DNA of 64,000 bases from positions 7,281,001 through 7,345,000 of the forward strand of contig NZ_LT629750.1 in the NCBI RefSeq assembly GCF_900105125.1, read 5' to 3'. A program made the position numbers and the translations under genes. The DNA is from Bradyrhizobium canariense (GTDB taxonomy: Bacteria > Pseudomonadota > Alphaproteobacteria > Rhizobiales > Xanthobacteraceae). Every line of letters begins with the position of its first letter. Positions within the stretch are counted from its first letter, which is position 1. The notes beneath the pieces are model-generated. The model was not told the DNA's origin and searched no databases. It was given only the letters and a program-made list of their open reading frames with translations. Shown here one piece after another: positions 33,982-42,784 of this stretch.

Positions 33982-36024
33982 ATGAGCATGATATCCGACA
34001 AGGTTCTGACGACATGCCCGCGGGACTGTTACGACGCGTGCGGCATTCTGGTCGAGCGTCGCGATGGAAAAATCACACGGGTGATTGGCGACCCAAATCA
34101 TTTTGTCAGCAAGGGGTCGTTGTGCGGAAAATGTGCCGTCGCTTACAATGGTGGCTTCATCAACGCTTCAGCGCGCTTGTTGCACCCGCTGAAACGGACA
34201 GGACCGAAAGGCGCCGGAAAGTGGGAACAGATCGGCTGGGATGAGGCGATTGCGACCATCGCGGCGAAGCTAAAGCCGCAAATCGCAGGCGGCCGCGCCA
34301 ACAAGGTACTCCACGCGCACTATACTGGGACTGTGGCGTTGCTTGCTGGAAATTTCCCGCTACGTTTTTTCAACGCGATAGGTGCGACCGAAATCGACCC
34401 CGACACGGTGTGCAACAAAGCAGGTCACGCCGCCCTTCAACTCATCTTTGGCGACAGTCTAAGCGGCTTCGATCCACGAACGGCAGCAGATACGAAGTGC
34501 ATCCTGGTCTGGGGCGCGAATCCTTCGAGTTCCGCGCCGCACGTTGACCGTCACTGGCTGAAGACCAACAAGGCGACGCGGATCGTCATCGATCCGATCC
34601 GGCACAAGACGGCGCACGAGGCCGATCTCTTTCTGCAGCCACGACCCGGCAGCGATGCCTCGCTGGCATTCGCCATGCTGCATGTTATCCGCAAACTCAA
34701 TCTTCTGGACAGGTCATTCATTGAATCGCATGCGGTCGGCTGGCCCTCGATCGAAGCACAACTTGACGCCTGCACGCCGGAATGGGGAGAGGCCGAGACA
34801 GGTGTGCCGGCTGATCTGATCCGTCAGGCTGCCGAGATCTATGGAAAAGGGCCCTCGCTGCTTTGGCTTGGGCAAGGCCTTCAGCGTCAGCCGTTTGGCG
34901 GCAATGTTTTTCGTGCCTGCGTGCTTCTTCCCGTCGCCACCGGCAACATGATGAAGCCGGGTACGGGACTGCTTTACATGAACGGCTTCGGATTTCGCGG
35001 TGTGGATATGGGATGGATGACGGGTGGCGAGATCGCGCCGGGTGGTTCCCCCGCGATCAGTCACATGGATCTCCACGAAGCGTTGGCTGATCCCGAGCGT
35101 TCGTCGGTTTTCTTCACCTGGAATTGCAATCCTGCGGCGTCGAGTCCAAATCAGAACAAGCTGGTCGATGCCTTGAAGCGGGAAGACCTCTTTCACGTCG
35201 CCATCGATATTTTCCCGACCGACACGGTCGACTACGCCGACATCGTGCTGCCGGCTGCAAGTTTTCTCGAATTCGACGATGTGGTGATGTCGTATTTCGA
35301 CTGGACGGTGTCGGCTCAGACCAAGGCAAGCGAACCGCTCGGTTCATCACGTAGCAACATGACCATCTTCCGCCAAATCGCAGAGGCCTGCGAGCTCAAC
35401 GAAGAGGCGTTGTTCGAACAAGACGGCGACATGATCGAGAAATTGCTCCGTCAGAGCGGAATCGGGATGGGCTTCTCGGAATTGTCCCAGCGCGGAACGG
35501 TTTTCTGGTCTCAGGACATCGGCACTCCCTTCATCGATGGCAAGTTTCCAACGAATTCCGGAAGAATCGAACTGGCGGGGCCTGCCTTCGTCAATGCCGG
35601 ATTACCCGAAGCGCCGCAGCCCCATGCTGACGCCGTACCTGCGTCGGACTTCTGGCGCGTTCTGTCGCCGGCCAGTAGCTGGCTGATGAACAGCAGCTAC
35701 GGCAGCGAACAGCGTATCCGGCGCCAGATCGGCCCGCAGACCGGATTCGTTAATCCGGATGCAGCGAAGGCAGCGGGACTCACAGAAGGAGAGACTGTTG
35801 TTCTTTTCAACGTAACCGGTGAACTACCGATGCGGGTCGGCTTTGACCCCGGTGTTCCTCCTGCAACAATTCTCCTTCACAAGGGCCGCTGGCCGAAATA
35901 CGAGATGGCCCGAGCCAACGTGAACGTTCTAAATCCCGGTCAAAAAACCGATCTCGCGGAAAGTTCGAGCGTGCACGGCATTGAAGTGCGCATCCGGCGC
36001 GCGATGAGCGAGGCTGCCGAATGA
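33982..36024 (+). CDS. molybdopterin-dependent oxidoreductase
   Basis: The 680-aa protein begins with a [4Fe-4S] site, TTCPRDCYDACG with C12, C16 and C20 plus C48 in GSLCGKC, then the molybdopterin oxidoreductase domain (VLHAHYTGTVALLAGNFPLR; ILVWGANPSSSAPH; NCNPAASSPNQNK) and the C-terminal MGD-binding domain (TGFVNPDAAKAAGLTEGETV). It belongs to the DMSO-reductase superfamily. No Tat signal is present, so it is cytoplasmic. It overlaps the following amidotransferase-like gene by ATGA and is followed by a ferredoxin and a ferredoxin reductase, suggesting electron flow NADPH-FNR-ferredoxin-Mo enzyme or the reverse. The substrate is unknown; reduction or hydroxylation of an aromatic intermediate is inferred. 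Confidence 0.92.
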   Translation: MSMISDKVLTTCPRDCYDACGILVERRDGKITRVIGDPNHFVSKGSLCGKCAVAYNGGFINASARLLHPLKRTGPKGAGKWEQIGWDEAIATIAAKLKPQIAGGRANKVLHAHYTGTVALLAGNFPLRFFNAIGATEIDPDTVCNKAGHAALQLIFGDSLSGFDPRTAADTKCILVWGANPSSSAPHVDRHWLKTNKATRIVIDPIRHKTAHEADLFLQPRPGSDASLAFAMLHVIRKLNLLDRSFIESHAVGWPSIEAQLDACTPEWGEAETGVPADLIRQAAEIYGKGPSLLWLGQGLQRQPFGGNVFRACVLLPVATGNMMKPGTGLLYMNGFGFRGVDMGWMTGGEIAPGGSPAISHMDLHEALADPERSSVFFTWNCNPAASSPNQNKLVDALKREDLFHVAIDIFPTDTVDYADIVLPAASFLEFDDVVMSYFDWTVSAQTKASEPLGSSRSNMTIFRQIAEACELNEEALFEQDGDMIEKLLRQSGIGMGFSELSQRGTVFWSQDIGTPFIDGKFPTNSGRIELAGPAFVNAGLPEAPQPHADAVPASDFWRVLSPASSWLMNSSYGSEQRIRRQIGPQTGFVNPDAAKAAGLTEGETVVLFNVTGELPMRVGFDPGVPPATILLHKGRWPKYEMARANVNVLNPGQKTDLAESSSVHGIEVRIRRAMSEAAE

Positions 36025-36728
36025 GCAAGATCTGTTTCGTCATCGAACATTTGGCTGTCGAGCATCCGGGTACGCTCAAGCCGGCGCTGGAGGCGGGGGG
36101 ATATGAGGTTGTGTCGATTCCGGCCGCGGCGATCAGGCGTTATCGCGAACGGGCCGAGGAAGTCGGTTTGCTTATCGTGATGGGAGGACCGATCGGCGTC
36201 TACGATGCGCCGGAATATCCGTTTTTGTCGGAAGAAATCGATATCATACGCACTCGTCTCAAGGCAAAGCGGCCCGTTCTCGGTATTTGCCTTGGGTCTC
36301 AGCTCATGGCTGCGGCGCTGGGCGCCAAGGTCTTTCCCGGGACCAATGGCGTCGAACTGGGGTGGGCGCCTGTTCAATTGACGGCACAAGGACAACAGCA
36401 TGCGCTGGCGGAGGTCGCCGGCAACGGTTCGCCGGTTTTGCACTGGCACGGCGATACATTCGAATTGCCGGAAGGGGCGACGCTGCTGGCTTCGACATCG
36501 CGCTACGCTCACCAGGCTTTTTCGGTCGGGAGTTACGGGCTTGCCTTGCAATTCCACGTCGAGACCGACGCGGCTGAACTCGAACAATGGTTCGTCGCAT
36601 TCGCCGGAGACATACGCAAAGCGGGTCCGGAAACGTTGTCCAGGCTTCGCGCGGATACCGCGAAACATGCTTCAACTCTCGCTGAGAGAAACGCGCGTTT
36701 CGTCTCGCATTGGGTATCCCAATTATGA
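36021..36728 (+). CDS. class I glutamine amidotransferase-like protein
   Basis: The 235-aa protein has the nucleophile elbow VLGICLGSQLMAAALGAKVF (catalytic Cys) and LQFHVETD carrying the His and Glu of the triad, as in GMP-synthase-like type 1 amidotransferases. It is coupled by ATGA to the Mo oxidoreductase. A relative (AtdA2/TdnT type) in aniline degradation cleaves gamma-glutamylanilide, so it may hydrolyse a gamma-glutamyl conjugate here, but no glutamine-synthetase-like partner is in the window. Cytoplasmic. Confidence 0.88.
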   Translation: MSKICFVIEHLAVEHPGTLKPALEAGGYEVVSIPAAAIRRYRERAEEVGLLIVMGGPIGVYDAPEYPFLSEEIDIIRTRLKAKRPVLGICLGSQLMAAALGAKVFPGTNGVELGWAPVQLTAQGQQHALAEVAGNGSPVLHWHGDTFELPEGATLLASTSRYAHQAFSVGSYGLALQFHVETDAAELEQWFVAFAGDIRKAGPETLSRLRADTAKHASTLAERNARFVSHWVSQL

Positions 36729-36769
36729 ATGCGGCGGCACTGCCGGCGACCAAAGGGTGGAATTAATCG

Positions 36770-37075
36770 ATGGCTGTCGTCGTTACGGATAATTGCGCGG
36801 ATTGCCGCTTCACCGAGTGTGTCGCGGTATGCCCAGTGTCCTGTTTTCATCAGGACGAGCGGATGGTTTATGTCGATCCGATCGAATGTATTGCGTGTCG
36901 TGCCTGTCTGACGGCATGCCCTGTGAACGCGATCTTTGACGTAGAGGATCTTCCGGCTGAGAAAATTCAGTGGATCGAGATCAATGCGCAACGCGCCGCT
37001 CAACTGCCGGTGATCGCCGAAAAGCAAGCGGCCCTTCCAAACGCCGACACGAGGAAGGCGAGCTACGGATTCTAG
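36770..37075 (+). CDS. FdxA-like ferredoxin (first copy)
   Basis: The 101-aa protein has C9-x2-C12-x4-C17-x3-C21-P and C40-x2-C43-x2-C46-x3-C50-P, the pattern of a bacterial 7Fe/8Fe ferredoxin (NCADCRFTECVAVCPVSCF; CIACRACLTACPVNAIF). It lies between the amidotransferase-like gene and a ferredoxin-NADP reductase, with 2 bp between its stop and the next start, so the two are electron-transfer partners. About 50% identical by eye to the second ferredoxin at 49154. Confidence 0.94.
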   Translation: MAVVVTDNCADCRFTECVAVCPVSCFHQDERMVYVDPIECIACRACLTACPVNAIFDVEDLPAEKIQWIEINAQRAAQLPVIAEKQAALPNADTRKASYGF

Positions 37076-37077
37076 CA

Positions 37078-38463
37078 ATGTTTGAGCCCGAAATCGCAAT
37101 TGTTGGCAGCGGCCCAAGCGGCTTTTTCGCAGCCGAAGCCCTTCTGAAAGCCGGCATTGGGGCGCGTGTCGGTATGTTCGACCGGCTGCCGACGCCTTAC
37201 GGCCTGGTGCGCTCCGGCGTCGCACCGGATCACCAACAAATCAAGCAGGTCGTCAAGGTGTTCGACAACCTGGCCAGCAACCCGCAATTCTCATTCTTCG
37301 GCAATATAGATGTCGGCAGCGATATCTCGCTCGGCTCGCTGCGTAGCCGGTACGACGCGGTCATTCTGGCATATGGCGCTTCTGCCGGAACGTCGCTGTC
37401 GATTCCAGGCAGTCGGCTTGCGCAGAGTATTACTGCGTCGGATTTCGTTGGCTGGTACAACGGCCACCCCGATTTTGCCAACTTTGATCCGCGCTTTGAT
37501 CATGAATGTGCGGTCGTCGTTGGACATGGCAATGTCGCCATCGACGTTGCGCGCATCCTGCTCAGCGACCATGCAAGGCTTGCAAAAACCGACATGGCCG
37601 ATCACGCGATCGAGGCGCTTCGTCATAGCCGTGTGCGACGCGTCCATCTCGTTGGACGACGAGGAACGATCCAGGCGTCGTTCACGACGGCAGAACTGCG
37701 CGAATTGCTTGGGTTATCGGATGTTCGAGTCGTGATCGAGCCAGATGTCTTGCAGCTTGACGAAGAAGAGCGTGGATTCCTTGAACTACCGGTCAACGCA
37801 GCTATCAAGCGCAATTTCGGCATCATCAGCGACGCAGCTTCACGTGGCTCGGACGGAGAAGCCACCAGGGAGCTTCATCTCAAATTTCTTGCGAGTCCGG
37901 TGACCATCGAGGGCACCGATCGGGTTGAGGCCGTTCATTTTGTCCGCAACCGGCTGGAAGGGCCAATCGCTTGCAGAAGGGCCGTGCCTTCCGGCGAGCG
38001 TTTTTCCATTTCGGCCGGACTGACGATCGCAAGCATCGGGTTTCAAGGCAGACCGCTCGGCGATGTGCCATTCGACGACCGACGCGGAATTATTCCAAAC
38101 GTCGAAGGACGGGTGACTGGCGACTCCATCGGAGGTGCGTCGCTATATGTTGCGGGTTGGATCAAGCGGGGCGCCACGGGCATCATCGGCACAAATCGTG
38201 CCGACGCCGCGGAAACGGTTCGCACGTTGCTGGCCGATTTTCGCGACAAGCGCTGGTCGGTGAAAACTGACCGGCCGCAAGCGCTGGCTCCGCCGGGGAA
38301 TCCCCGGATTAATTTTGCGGACTGGAAGCGGATCGACGAAGCGGAGTGTCGTTCTGGACAGGAAGTGGGCAGGCCGCGCCGCAAAATCGTGAGTATCGAT
38401 GCCATGCTGGATATCGCTCGAAGCGGCGAGGCACCGGCTACGCCTTCGCAACCCGCGGCGTGA
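37078..38463 (+). CDS. ferredoxin-NADP+ reductase (adrenodoxin-reductase type)
   Basis: The 461-aa protein starts FEPEIAIVGSGPSGFFAAEA (FAD-binding GxGxxG), followed by LPTPYGLVRSGVAPDHQQIK, the signature of FprA/adrenodoxin-type reductases, and VVVGHGNVAIDVARILLSDH for NADP binding. Near the end YVAGWIKRGATGIIGTNRAD is typical. The ATG at 37078 directly follows the ferredoxin stop; a longer in-frame start at 36970 overlaps the ferredoxin gene. It is the only ferredoxin reductase in the cluster and may serve both ferredoxins, hence both the Mo enzyme and the Rieske oxygenase 10 kb away. Confidence 0.94.
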   Translation: MFEPEIAIVGSGPSGFFAAEALLKAGIGARVGMFDRLPTPYGLVRSGVAPDHQQIKQVVKVFDNLASNPQFSFFGNIDVGSDISLGSLRSRYDAVILAYGASAGTSLSIPGSRLAQSITASDFVGWYNGHPDFANFDPRFDHECAVVVGHGNVAIDVARILLSDHARLAKTDMADHAIEALRHSRVRRVHLVGRRGTIQASFTTAELRELLGLSDVRVVIEPDVLQLDEEERGFLELPVNAAIKRNFGIISDAASRGSDGEATRELHLKFLASPVTIEGTDRVEAVHFVRNRLEGPIACRRAVPSGERFSISAGLTIASIGFQGRPLGDVPFDDRRGIIPNVEGRVTGDSIGGASLYVAGWIKRGATGIIGTNRADAAETVRTLLADFRDKRWSVKTDRPQALAPPGNPRINFADWKRIDEAECRSGQEVGRPRRKIVSIDAMLDIARSGEAPATPSQPAA

Positions 38464-38591
38464 GTAGACCGGCCTCCATGCCATTGAAAATAGATCGGTT
38501 TTTCCAGAAGTTCGGTTCAGATGCGGCTTGAGGCGCGGCGGATTCGCAGGTAAGACTAGAAATCAATCATGAAACGTGTGAGTCCCCTGGG

Positions 38592-39296
38592 ATGGCGAGG
38601 AAGCTCAAGCGATCGAATTTAAGCGAGGACGCCTACACGGTCGTCCGGGACATGTTGCTTAATGGGGATCGGTTTAACCCGGGCGATAAGGTCAGCGTCG
38701 AGGAATTGAGCCGGGAACTTGGCGTCAGCCGTACACCATTGTGGGCAGCCATCAATCGGCTGGAGGCGGAGCGCGTCGTCGAGGTGGTGCCACGGCAAGG
38801 GGTGTACCTTGTCGACTACGATCCCGGGCGTGCGCTCGAAATGTATATCGCGCGCGAAGCGCTCGAAGGGATGGCTGCGCGGCTTGCGGCTTCGAATGTC
38901 ACGGACCGTCAACTGGCGATCCTGCAGCGGAGCATCGATGATCAGCGCGCCTGCCTCAGCAGTGGCGATTCCGATGGTTACTACACGCGCACCCTCGAGT
39001 TTCACGAGGAGATTCTGCGTGCGGCCAATAACGTCACGCTGGAACGGTTGCTGAAATCGGTGTTCGCGCAGATGAGGGCCATGCGCATTCAGCGCAATTC
39101 GATCCCGACGCACCTCCCACAGTCTTGCATGGACCACGAGAAAATATTGTCAGCCATCCGCAAGCGCGATCCGGATCTCGCCGAGCGAGAGGCGCGAAGC
39201 CACATCCAGGATCTCGCGACCGCCATTCGCCGTGAGCGGGTGCCGGCGCAGACGCCGGCGGCAGCCAAAAGCCGGCTCTCCGCATTGGCGCGTTGA
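38592..39296 (+). CDS. GntR-family regulator with FCD domain
   Basis: The 234-aa protein has a GntR winged helix (VRDMLLNGDRFNPGDKVSVE, ELSRELGVSRTPLWAAINRL, VVEVVPRQGVYLVDY) and an all-helical FCD ligand domain (ALEMYIAREALEGMAARLAA; EFHEEILRAANNVTLERLLK, and DHEKILSAIRKRDPDLAERE with metal-ligand-like D/H residues). It is the only cluster-encoded regulator. The short motif CATGAAACGTG lies 15-25 bp before its start, so it may be autoregulated. I propose that it binds the CGTGAAATGAAACA sites of the cluster. Confidence 0.9.
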   Translation: MARKLKRSNLSEDAYTVVRDMLLNGDRFNPGDKVSVEELSRELGVSRTPLWAAINRLEAERVVEVVPRQGVYLVDYDPGRALEMYIAREALEGMAARLAASNVTDRQLAILQRSIDDQRACLSSGDSDGYYTRTLEFHEEILRAANNVTLERLLKSVFAQMRAMRIQRNSIPTHLPQSCMDHEKILSAIRKRDPDLAEREARSHIQDLATAIRRERVPAQTPAAAKSRLSALAR

Positions 39297-39509
39297 GGCA
39301 CGACCTTTCGATTAATTTCTCGGCAGATTGCACAAGCTGTGCCCGCGACGATCGGCTCGCCTGATTGATCGTGCGACAGTGAGTTGATTTTCCTGAACCA
39401 GGTCGAGTAATACTTGGATTTCTAGGACTTTCCCTCCAAATCCGGTCAATACCGCTTCTGGCACGTCGCTTGCTTCGTGAAATGAAACACGAATGCTAAG
39501 CGAGACCCG
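39297..39509. other. intergenic control region before the Liv operon
   Basis: No gene is visible. It holds the sigma-54 promoter and operator (39459-39491) that precede the Liv transporter genes. Confidence 0.5.
39459..39491 (+). promoter_or_regulatory. sigma-54 promoter and operator of the Liv-type operon
   Basis: TGGCACGTCGCTTGCT (39459-39474) matches the sigma-54 consensus exactly. Immediately downstream CGTGAAATGAAACACG (39476-39491), whose outer CGTG/CACG arms are palindromic, covers the expected transcription start. The first ATG is 18 bp further on. Confidence 0.82.
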
Positions 39510-40385
39510 ATGCTGGCGCAGCAACTTGCCAATGGACTCCTTCTCGGCGGTATTTACGCACTGGTGGCGCTCGCGTTTTCGCTTACGATCGGTATCCTGA
39601 ATTTTCTGAATTTCAGCATTCCTGCGTTGTTCATGCTCGGAGGCGTCGTCTCCTGTGCGGCCCTGTCGAAGGGATACGGGATCGCGGTCTCGATCGTGAT
39701 GGCCCTTGCGGTCACGGGGGGCGTTTCGCTCGTCATTGAGCGCTTCACTTTTCGGTGGCTCAACAATTCCGACAGCCACATTCCGCTTGTCAGCTCTCTC
39801 GGATTCCTTATCCTTTTTGAGAATCTCGTTTTGATCTATTTTGGATCGGATGCCGTCGGTTATCCGAGTCCGTTTGGCGGCGCGAGTATTCGCATCGCAA
39901 GTGTACTCATAAGCTTGCCTCAACTTGCAAGCTTCGCCATCTCCCTGTTGTTAATTGCGACCTGCTACTTTGTCGTCACGCGCACGAAACTCGGGCGTGG
40001 TCTTCGCTCGATCGCGGAGAGCTCCACAGTTTCCGCAATGCTGGGCGTCGATGTCGGCCGGACGGTGTCCGGCATGTACCTCATTTCCGGTCTGCTTGCC
40101 GGGATGGGCGGCGCGTTGTTCGGTATCAGTTACCTTCAGGTCTCCTGGGATATGGGATCGGAAGTCGCGCTCAAAGGCATCTCCGCCATGGTGCTGGGTG
40201 GGATGGGCAACATCTGGGGCGCCTTGCTGGGCGCCTTGATCATCGCGATAGTGGAGGTACTGACGATATCCTACGTCAGTTCGGAGGCCGTAAACGTCGT
40301 CGTCTACAGCGTTTTGCTCCTGCTCATTCTGGTGATGCCGAATGGCCTGCTCGGCGATCGCGCCATCCTTGTCGAGCGCATGTGA
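39510..40385 (+). CDS. branched-chain amino acid-type ABC permease (LivH-like)
   Basis: The 291-aa protein has eight or so membrane segments and the LivH pattern: LANGLLLGGIYALVALAFSL, GLRSIAESSTVSAMLGVDVG and SAMVLGGMGNIWGALLGALI. In this setting HAAT-type ABC systems often carry aromatic acids rather than amino acids. Its stop overlaps the next ATG by one base (TGATG). Confidence 0.93.
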   Translation: MLAQQLANGLLLGGIYALVALAFSLTIGILNFLNFSIPALFMLGGVVSCAALSKGYGIAVSIVMALAVTGGVSLVIERFTFRWLNNSDSHIPLVSSLGFLILFENLVLIYFGSDAVGYPSPFGGASIRIASVLISLPQLASFAISLLLIATCYFVVTRTKLGRGLRSIAESSTVSAMLGVDVGRTVSGMYLISGLLAGMGGALFGISYLQVSWDMGSEVALKGISAMVLGGMGNIWGALLGALIIAIVEVLTISYVSSEAVNVVVYSVLLLLILVMPNGLLGDRAILVERM

Positions 40386-41218
40386 TGAGCGGATACGCAA
40401 CCCAGATCGCGGCGATCCTGATCATCAATATCGTCGCAGCCTATTCGGCCTACATGCCGCTGGCTTGCGGTCAGCTCAATCTCGGTATCGCCGGCTTCAT
40501 GGCAATCGGTGCTTACACGTCGGCCATCCTGAGCGGTCACGGATTTGCGCTTGGCATTTCGATCATCGGCGGCGGGGGTGCGTCGACAATTGCGGGACTG
40601 GCCGTTTCAATTCCTGTTCTTAGAGCTCGTGGCATTTATCTCACAATTGCCACCCTGGCATTTTCCGAAGTCGTCGCCGCGGTCCTGCTCAATGTGAATG
40701 CGTTGGGGGGAGCCAGCGGCCTGGTAGTGGCCGACCATATGAGTGTCGCTCCGATGTTTGCGGCGATGGTGATCGTTCTCGCAGCCGTCGCCTGGCTGAG
40801 CAGCACACGGTTCGGTCTATGTATGACGGCCATTCGGAATGACGGCAGGGGCACCGCGGTGTTCGGCGTCAGGGTTCGACGCGTCGAGGTTGCCGCGCTG
40901 ACGATCGGTGCTGGATTTGCTGGAGTCGCTGGCGCCCTTTATGCGCATCACTTTAACTATCTCGAAGCCCAGCACTTCAATGTCTTGCTCAGCACATATG
41001 CGGTGCTCTACGCGCTGCTGGGCGGACTCCAGACTCCATTCGGACCGTTGATCGGAGCCATCATCTTCACGCTCGTGCCGGAATTTCTCCGAAGCACGGA
41101 TCAGTGGCGATACGTGGGGTTTGGCGTCTGCATAGTCCTTCTGATGCTGCTGCGCCCTGAGGGCTTGTTAACGAGGCGCTTGATCCATGAACTGCCGTTC
41201 AGGAGGCGTCTCGCATGA
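40385..41218 (+). CDS. branched-chain amino acid-type ABC permease (LivM-like)
   Basis: The 277-aa protein is hydrophobic and shows YMPLACGQLNLGIAGFMAIG, YTSAILSGHGFA, GIYLTIATLAFSEVVAAVL and LYAHHFNYLEAQHFNVLLST, the LivM pattern. I used the ATG at 40385, overlapping the livH-like stop; an adjacent GTG at 40382 is possible. It couples by ATGA to the ATPase gene. Confidence 0.93.
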   Translation: MSGYATQIAAILIINIVAAYSAYMPLACGQLNLGIAGFMAIGAYTSAILSGHGFALGISIIGGGGASTIAGLAVSIPVLRARGIYLTIATLAFSEVVAAVLLNVNALGGASGLVVADHMSVAPMFAAMVIVLAAVAWLSSTRFGLCMTAIRNDGRGTAVFGVRVRRVEVAALTIGAGFAGVAGALYAHHFNYLEAQHFNVLLSTYAVLYALLGGLQTPFGPLIGAIIFTLVPEFLRSTDQWRYVGFGVCIVLLMLLRPEGLLTRRLIHELPFRRRLA

Positions 41219-42042
41219 AGCCTGTGCTATTCCTGCACGCAATTACGCTCACCTTTGGCGGACTGTCGGTTATCGACAATCTCGATATTCAGGTTCGCAA
41301 AGGATCTCGTTGTGGGTTGATTGGCCCGAACGGCGCCGGCAAAACCACTATCTTCAACCTTCTGAGCGGTGTTTACCGCGCCACTGCGGGCGAAATCCGC
41401 CTCGATGATGAGCCAATTGACGACGTCCCGCTTGACCAGCGCATTCGTCTCGGCATCGGCAGAACCTTCCAGAACCTTCGTTTGATGAAACACCTGACGG
41501 TGTTGGAAAACATCATGCTGGGGCAGCACCATTTGGTCGGTCCATGGACGAGAATTCTTGCACCGCTTGGGAGTCGGTGGAATTGCGCCTGGCGCGACGA
41601 AGCCGAGGAGGTGGCCGAGACCTTAGGGCTCCGTGAAGACATTCATAAACTCGCCCAAGGGCTTTCTTACGGCGTACAAAAGCGTATCGAAGTCGCCCGT
41701 GCGCTCGTGGGCCGGCCCAAACTTCTGCTGCTCGACGAACCAGCTGCGGGACTCAATTCGACCGAACGCAATGAGCTTGTGACGGTACTTGCATCCTCGG
41801 TTCCGAGTGACACGACCGTGCTCATCGTTGAACATGACACCGATTTCGTCAGAACGCTCTGCGACCAGGCGGTCGCTCTCAACTTCGGTCGAAAAATTGC
41901 CGAGGGTGATCCCGCGTCGGTTTGTAGTCACCCGCTAGTGGTCGAAGCATATCTTGGAAAGGACGAGCCGACGTATCGCAACCATTCGAAATCGACTTCG
42001 TCCGGTGAAGCAGCGATTCAAAGGAACGAAAATGCTGCTTGA
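41215..42042 (+). CDS. ABC transporter ATPase (LivG-like)
   Basis: The 275-aa protein has Walker A GPNGAGKTTIFNLL, the signature region LAQGLSYGVQKRIEVARALV (LSYG variant of LSGGQ) and Walker B LLLLDEPAAGLN. The RTFQNLRLMKHLTVLENIML stretch is typical of LivG. It overlaps livM-like by ATGA, and its 3' end overlaps the livF-like start (42032) by 11 bp. Confidence 0.94.
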   Translation: MKPVLFLHAITLTFGGLSVIDNLDIQVRKGSRCGLIGPNGAGKTTIFNLLSGVYRATAGEIRLDDEPIDDVPLDQRIRLGIGRTFQNLRLMKHLTVLENIMLGQHHLVGPWTRILAPLGSRWNCAWRDEAEEVAETLGLREDIHKLAQGLSYGVQKRIEVARALVGRPKLLLLDEPAAGLNSTERNELVTVLASSVPSDTTVLIVEHDTDFVRTLCDQAVALNFGRKIAEGDPASVCSHPLVVEAYLGKDEPTYRNHSKSTSSGEAAIQRNENAA

Positions 42043-42763
42043 AGTCCGCAACCTCAGCGTCTCCTACGGTAACGTGTCGGCGGTAAGTGACGTGAGTGTT
42101 CATGTCGAGGAAGGCAGCATCGCCGCTGTGCTCGGTGCGAACGGCGCCGGGAAGACATCGCTGCTTAACGCGATCATGGGCGTGACACGTGCGCAAGGCG
42201 TGGTTCGCTTTGCGGGTCAGGTCATTTCTGGATGGTCGTCGGCGCGCCGTGTGTCGGCTGGTATCGCACTCGTGCCTGAAGGTCGCCGGATATTGTTGTC
42301 GCTGACCATCGAGGAAAATCTCCTGATGGGTGCCTATCAAAGGCGGGATCGCGAAATCACAGGCGATCTGACCAAAATGTACGATCTCTTTCCAAACCTT
42401 GCGCGACGGCGAAACTACCTCGGTTCGGTCTTGTCGGGCGGCGAGCAGCAGATGCTTGCGATTGGGCGGGCGCTCATGGCGAGGCCTCGTCTGCTCCTAA
42501 TGGATGAGCCCTCTCTCGGTCTTAGTCCGCTTTTTGTTCGAGAAGTCTTCAACCTGGTCCGTAGTTTGAACAGCGCCGGCCTTGCGATCCTGCTTGTCGA
42601 ACAGAACACCAGAATGGCCCTCCAGGCGGCACGAAGGGGATATGTATTGAAGCTCGGTCGTCTTGCGCTTGAATCCGACACCGAAGAACTCATGAAATCT
42701 GATGATCTGACTAAAGCCTATCTCGGTGACGACGTCACCGTGAAGCACCGTCTGCATGCCTAA
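42032..42763 (+). CDS. ABC transporter ATPase (LivF-like)
   Basis: The 243-aa protein has GANGAGKTSLLNAIMG (Walker A), LSGGEQQMLAIGRALMARP (signature) and LLLMDEPSLGLSPL (Walker B), the LivF pattern. I chose ATG 42032 (MLLEVRNLSVSYGNVSAVSD), where family members start; an in-frame start at 41954 would run into LivG. Confidence 0.94.
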   Translation: MLLEVRNLSVSYGNVSAVSDVSVHVEEGSIAAVLGANGAGKTSLLNAIMGVTRAQGVVRFAGQVISGWSSARRVSAGIALVPEGRRILLSLTIEENLLMGAYQRRDREITGDLTKMYDLFPNLARRRNYLGSVLSGGEQQMLAIGRALMARPRLLLMDEPSLGLSPLFVREVFNLVRSLNSAGLAILLVEQNTRMALQAARRGYVLKLGRLALESDTEELMKSDDLTKAYLGDDVTVKHRLHA

Positions 42764-42784
42764 CGATTGCGAAAAGGAAAGAGG

